From Nitriliruptorales bacterium (GTDB lineage: Bacteria > Actinomycetota > Nitriliruptoria > Euzebyales > Egibacteraceae), in assembly GCA_007119305.1 (NCBI GenBank), contig SKPY01000369.1, positions 1 through 5,800 of the forward strand: a stretch of 5,800 bases of DNA. The letters run 5' to 3'. The position numbers were made by a program, and so were the translations under genes. Positions 5,739 to 5,800 of this stretch are shown piece by piece. Below the pieces are notes generated by a model. It was not told where the DNA came from, did not search any database, and saw only the letters and a program-made list of their open reading frames with translations. Numbering within the stretch: position 1 is the first letter of the stretch; each line of letters starts with the position of its first letter.

Positions 5739-5800
5739 TGTCCCTTCTCACGCGCCCGCGCTGCCGCCACGCTGGGCCCGTTGGGGCCACGCACAGGAGA
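5654..5800 (+). repeat. Right arm of the ~147-base imperfect inverted repeat
   Basis: This plus-strand copy mirrors 5484-5336. It overlaps the last third of the CPRC gene (to 5738), then carries the conserved ATGTCCCTTCTCA (5738-5750), CTGCCGCCACGCTGG (5761-5775) and GGGGCCACG (5783-5791). It runs to the window edge and may continue. The stop of the CPRC gene overlaps the ATG of the first block (TGATG), and that frame stays open for the remaining 21 codons (MSLLTRPRCRHAG...). The 169 bases between the arms (5485-5653) hold the promoter and N-terminal part of the CPRC gene and show no convincing repeat similarity. Confidence 0.85.
5795..5799 (+). promoter_or_regulatory. Possible ribosome-binding site of a gene beyond the right edge
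   Basis: AGGAG near the window edge sits almost exactly where the left arm has the GGGAGG of the oxidoreductase. By that analogy a plus-strand gene should start within about ten bases outside the window. This is inference from the repeat symmetry and a short motif. Confidence 0.4.

Noticed and set aside
4976..5794. A 272-codon minus-strand frame spanning the repeat arms and the oxidoreductase start
   Set aside because: It is out of frame with the oxidoreductase, Arg-rich, and starts in the window-edge repeat; only its short MSLL segment is of interest and is reported separately.
5336..5800. The repeat arms as terminal inverted repeats of an insertion sequence
   Set aside because: No transposase is encoded between them, no target-site duplication can be checked because the right edge is cut off, and the left arm ends in a functional ribosome-binding site. 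A non-autonomous element remains possible but is not shown.

Overview
The window is very GC-rich, with strong G/C bias at third codon positions, GTG among the start codons, and promoter-like TANNNT boxes placed seven bases before ATG. This points to a high-GC actinobacterium; I cannot name the genus from this sequence. There is no tRNA, rRNA, CRISPR array or transposase gene.

Layout, left to right. (1) At 1-249 (minus) is the N-terminal part of a small membrane-anchored protein that runs off the left edge. (2) At 307-1263 (minus) is a complete YafY-type WYL-domain regulator, possibly co-transcribed with the membrane protein. (3) The divergent spacer after it holds a perfect GTCCG/CGGAC inverted repeat and the last ~27 codons of a VOC (glyoxalase/bleomycin-resistance fold) gene whose front is missing. 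(4) At 1421-1993 (plus) is a DinB-fold protein. WYL, VOC and DinB genes often sit together, so this looks like an eroded three-gene locus in which the regulator and DinB gene survived. (5) At 2058-4199 (plus) is a full-length prolyl oligopeptidase with an intact Ser558/Asp641/His680 triad and its own apparently leaderless promoter. (6) At 4240-5328 (minus), convergent with it, is a saccharopine-dehydrogenase-like NAD(P)-binding oxidoreductase. (7) At 5520-5738 (plus) is a small protein with a single CPRC knuckle, again with a TANNNT box seven bases before ATG.

The most unusual structure is at the right end. About 147 bases immediately upstream of the oxidoreductase, ending in its ribosome-binding site, recur in inverted orientation at 5654-5800 with about 80% identity (my hand count, 118 of 147 aligned positions, one 2-base gap). 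The right copy also ends in a ribosome-binding-site-like AGGAG at the window edge, so an unseen plus-strand gene probably starts just outside. The right copy supplies the C-terminal third of the small CPRC protein. The arms could be two copies of a dispersed element, or a duplicated 5' leader that puts two divergent genes under the same control. I do not recognise it as a known family.

Apart from the WYL regulator, which may control its divergent neighbour, the genes do not form an obvious single pathway: peptide hydrolysis, a dehydrogenase of unknown substrate and a DinB-fold enzyme are ordinary housekeeping or accessory metabolism.
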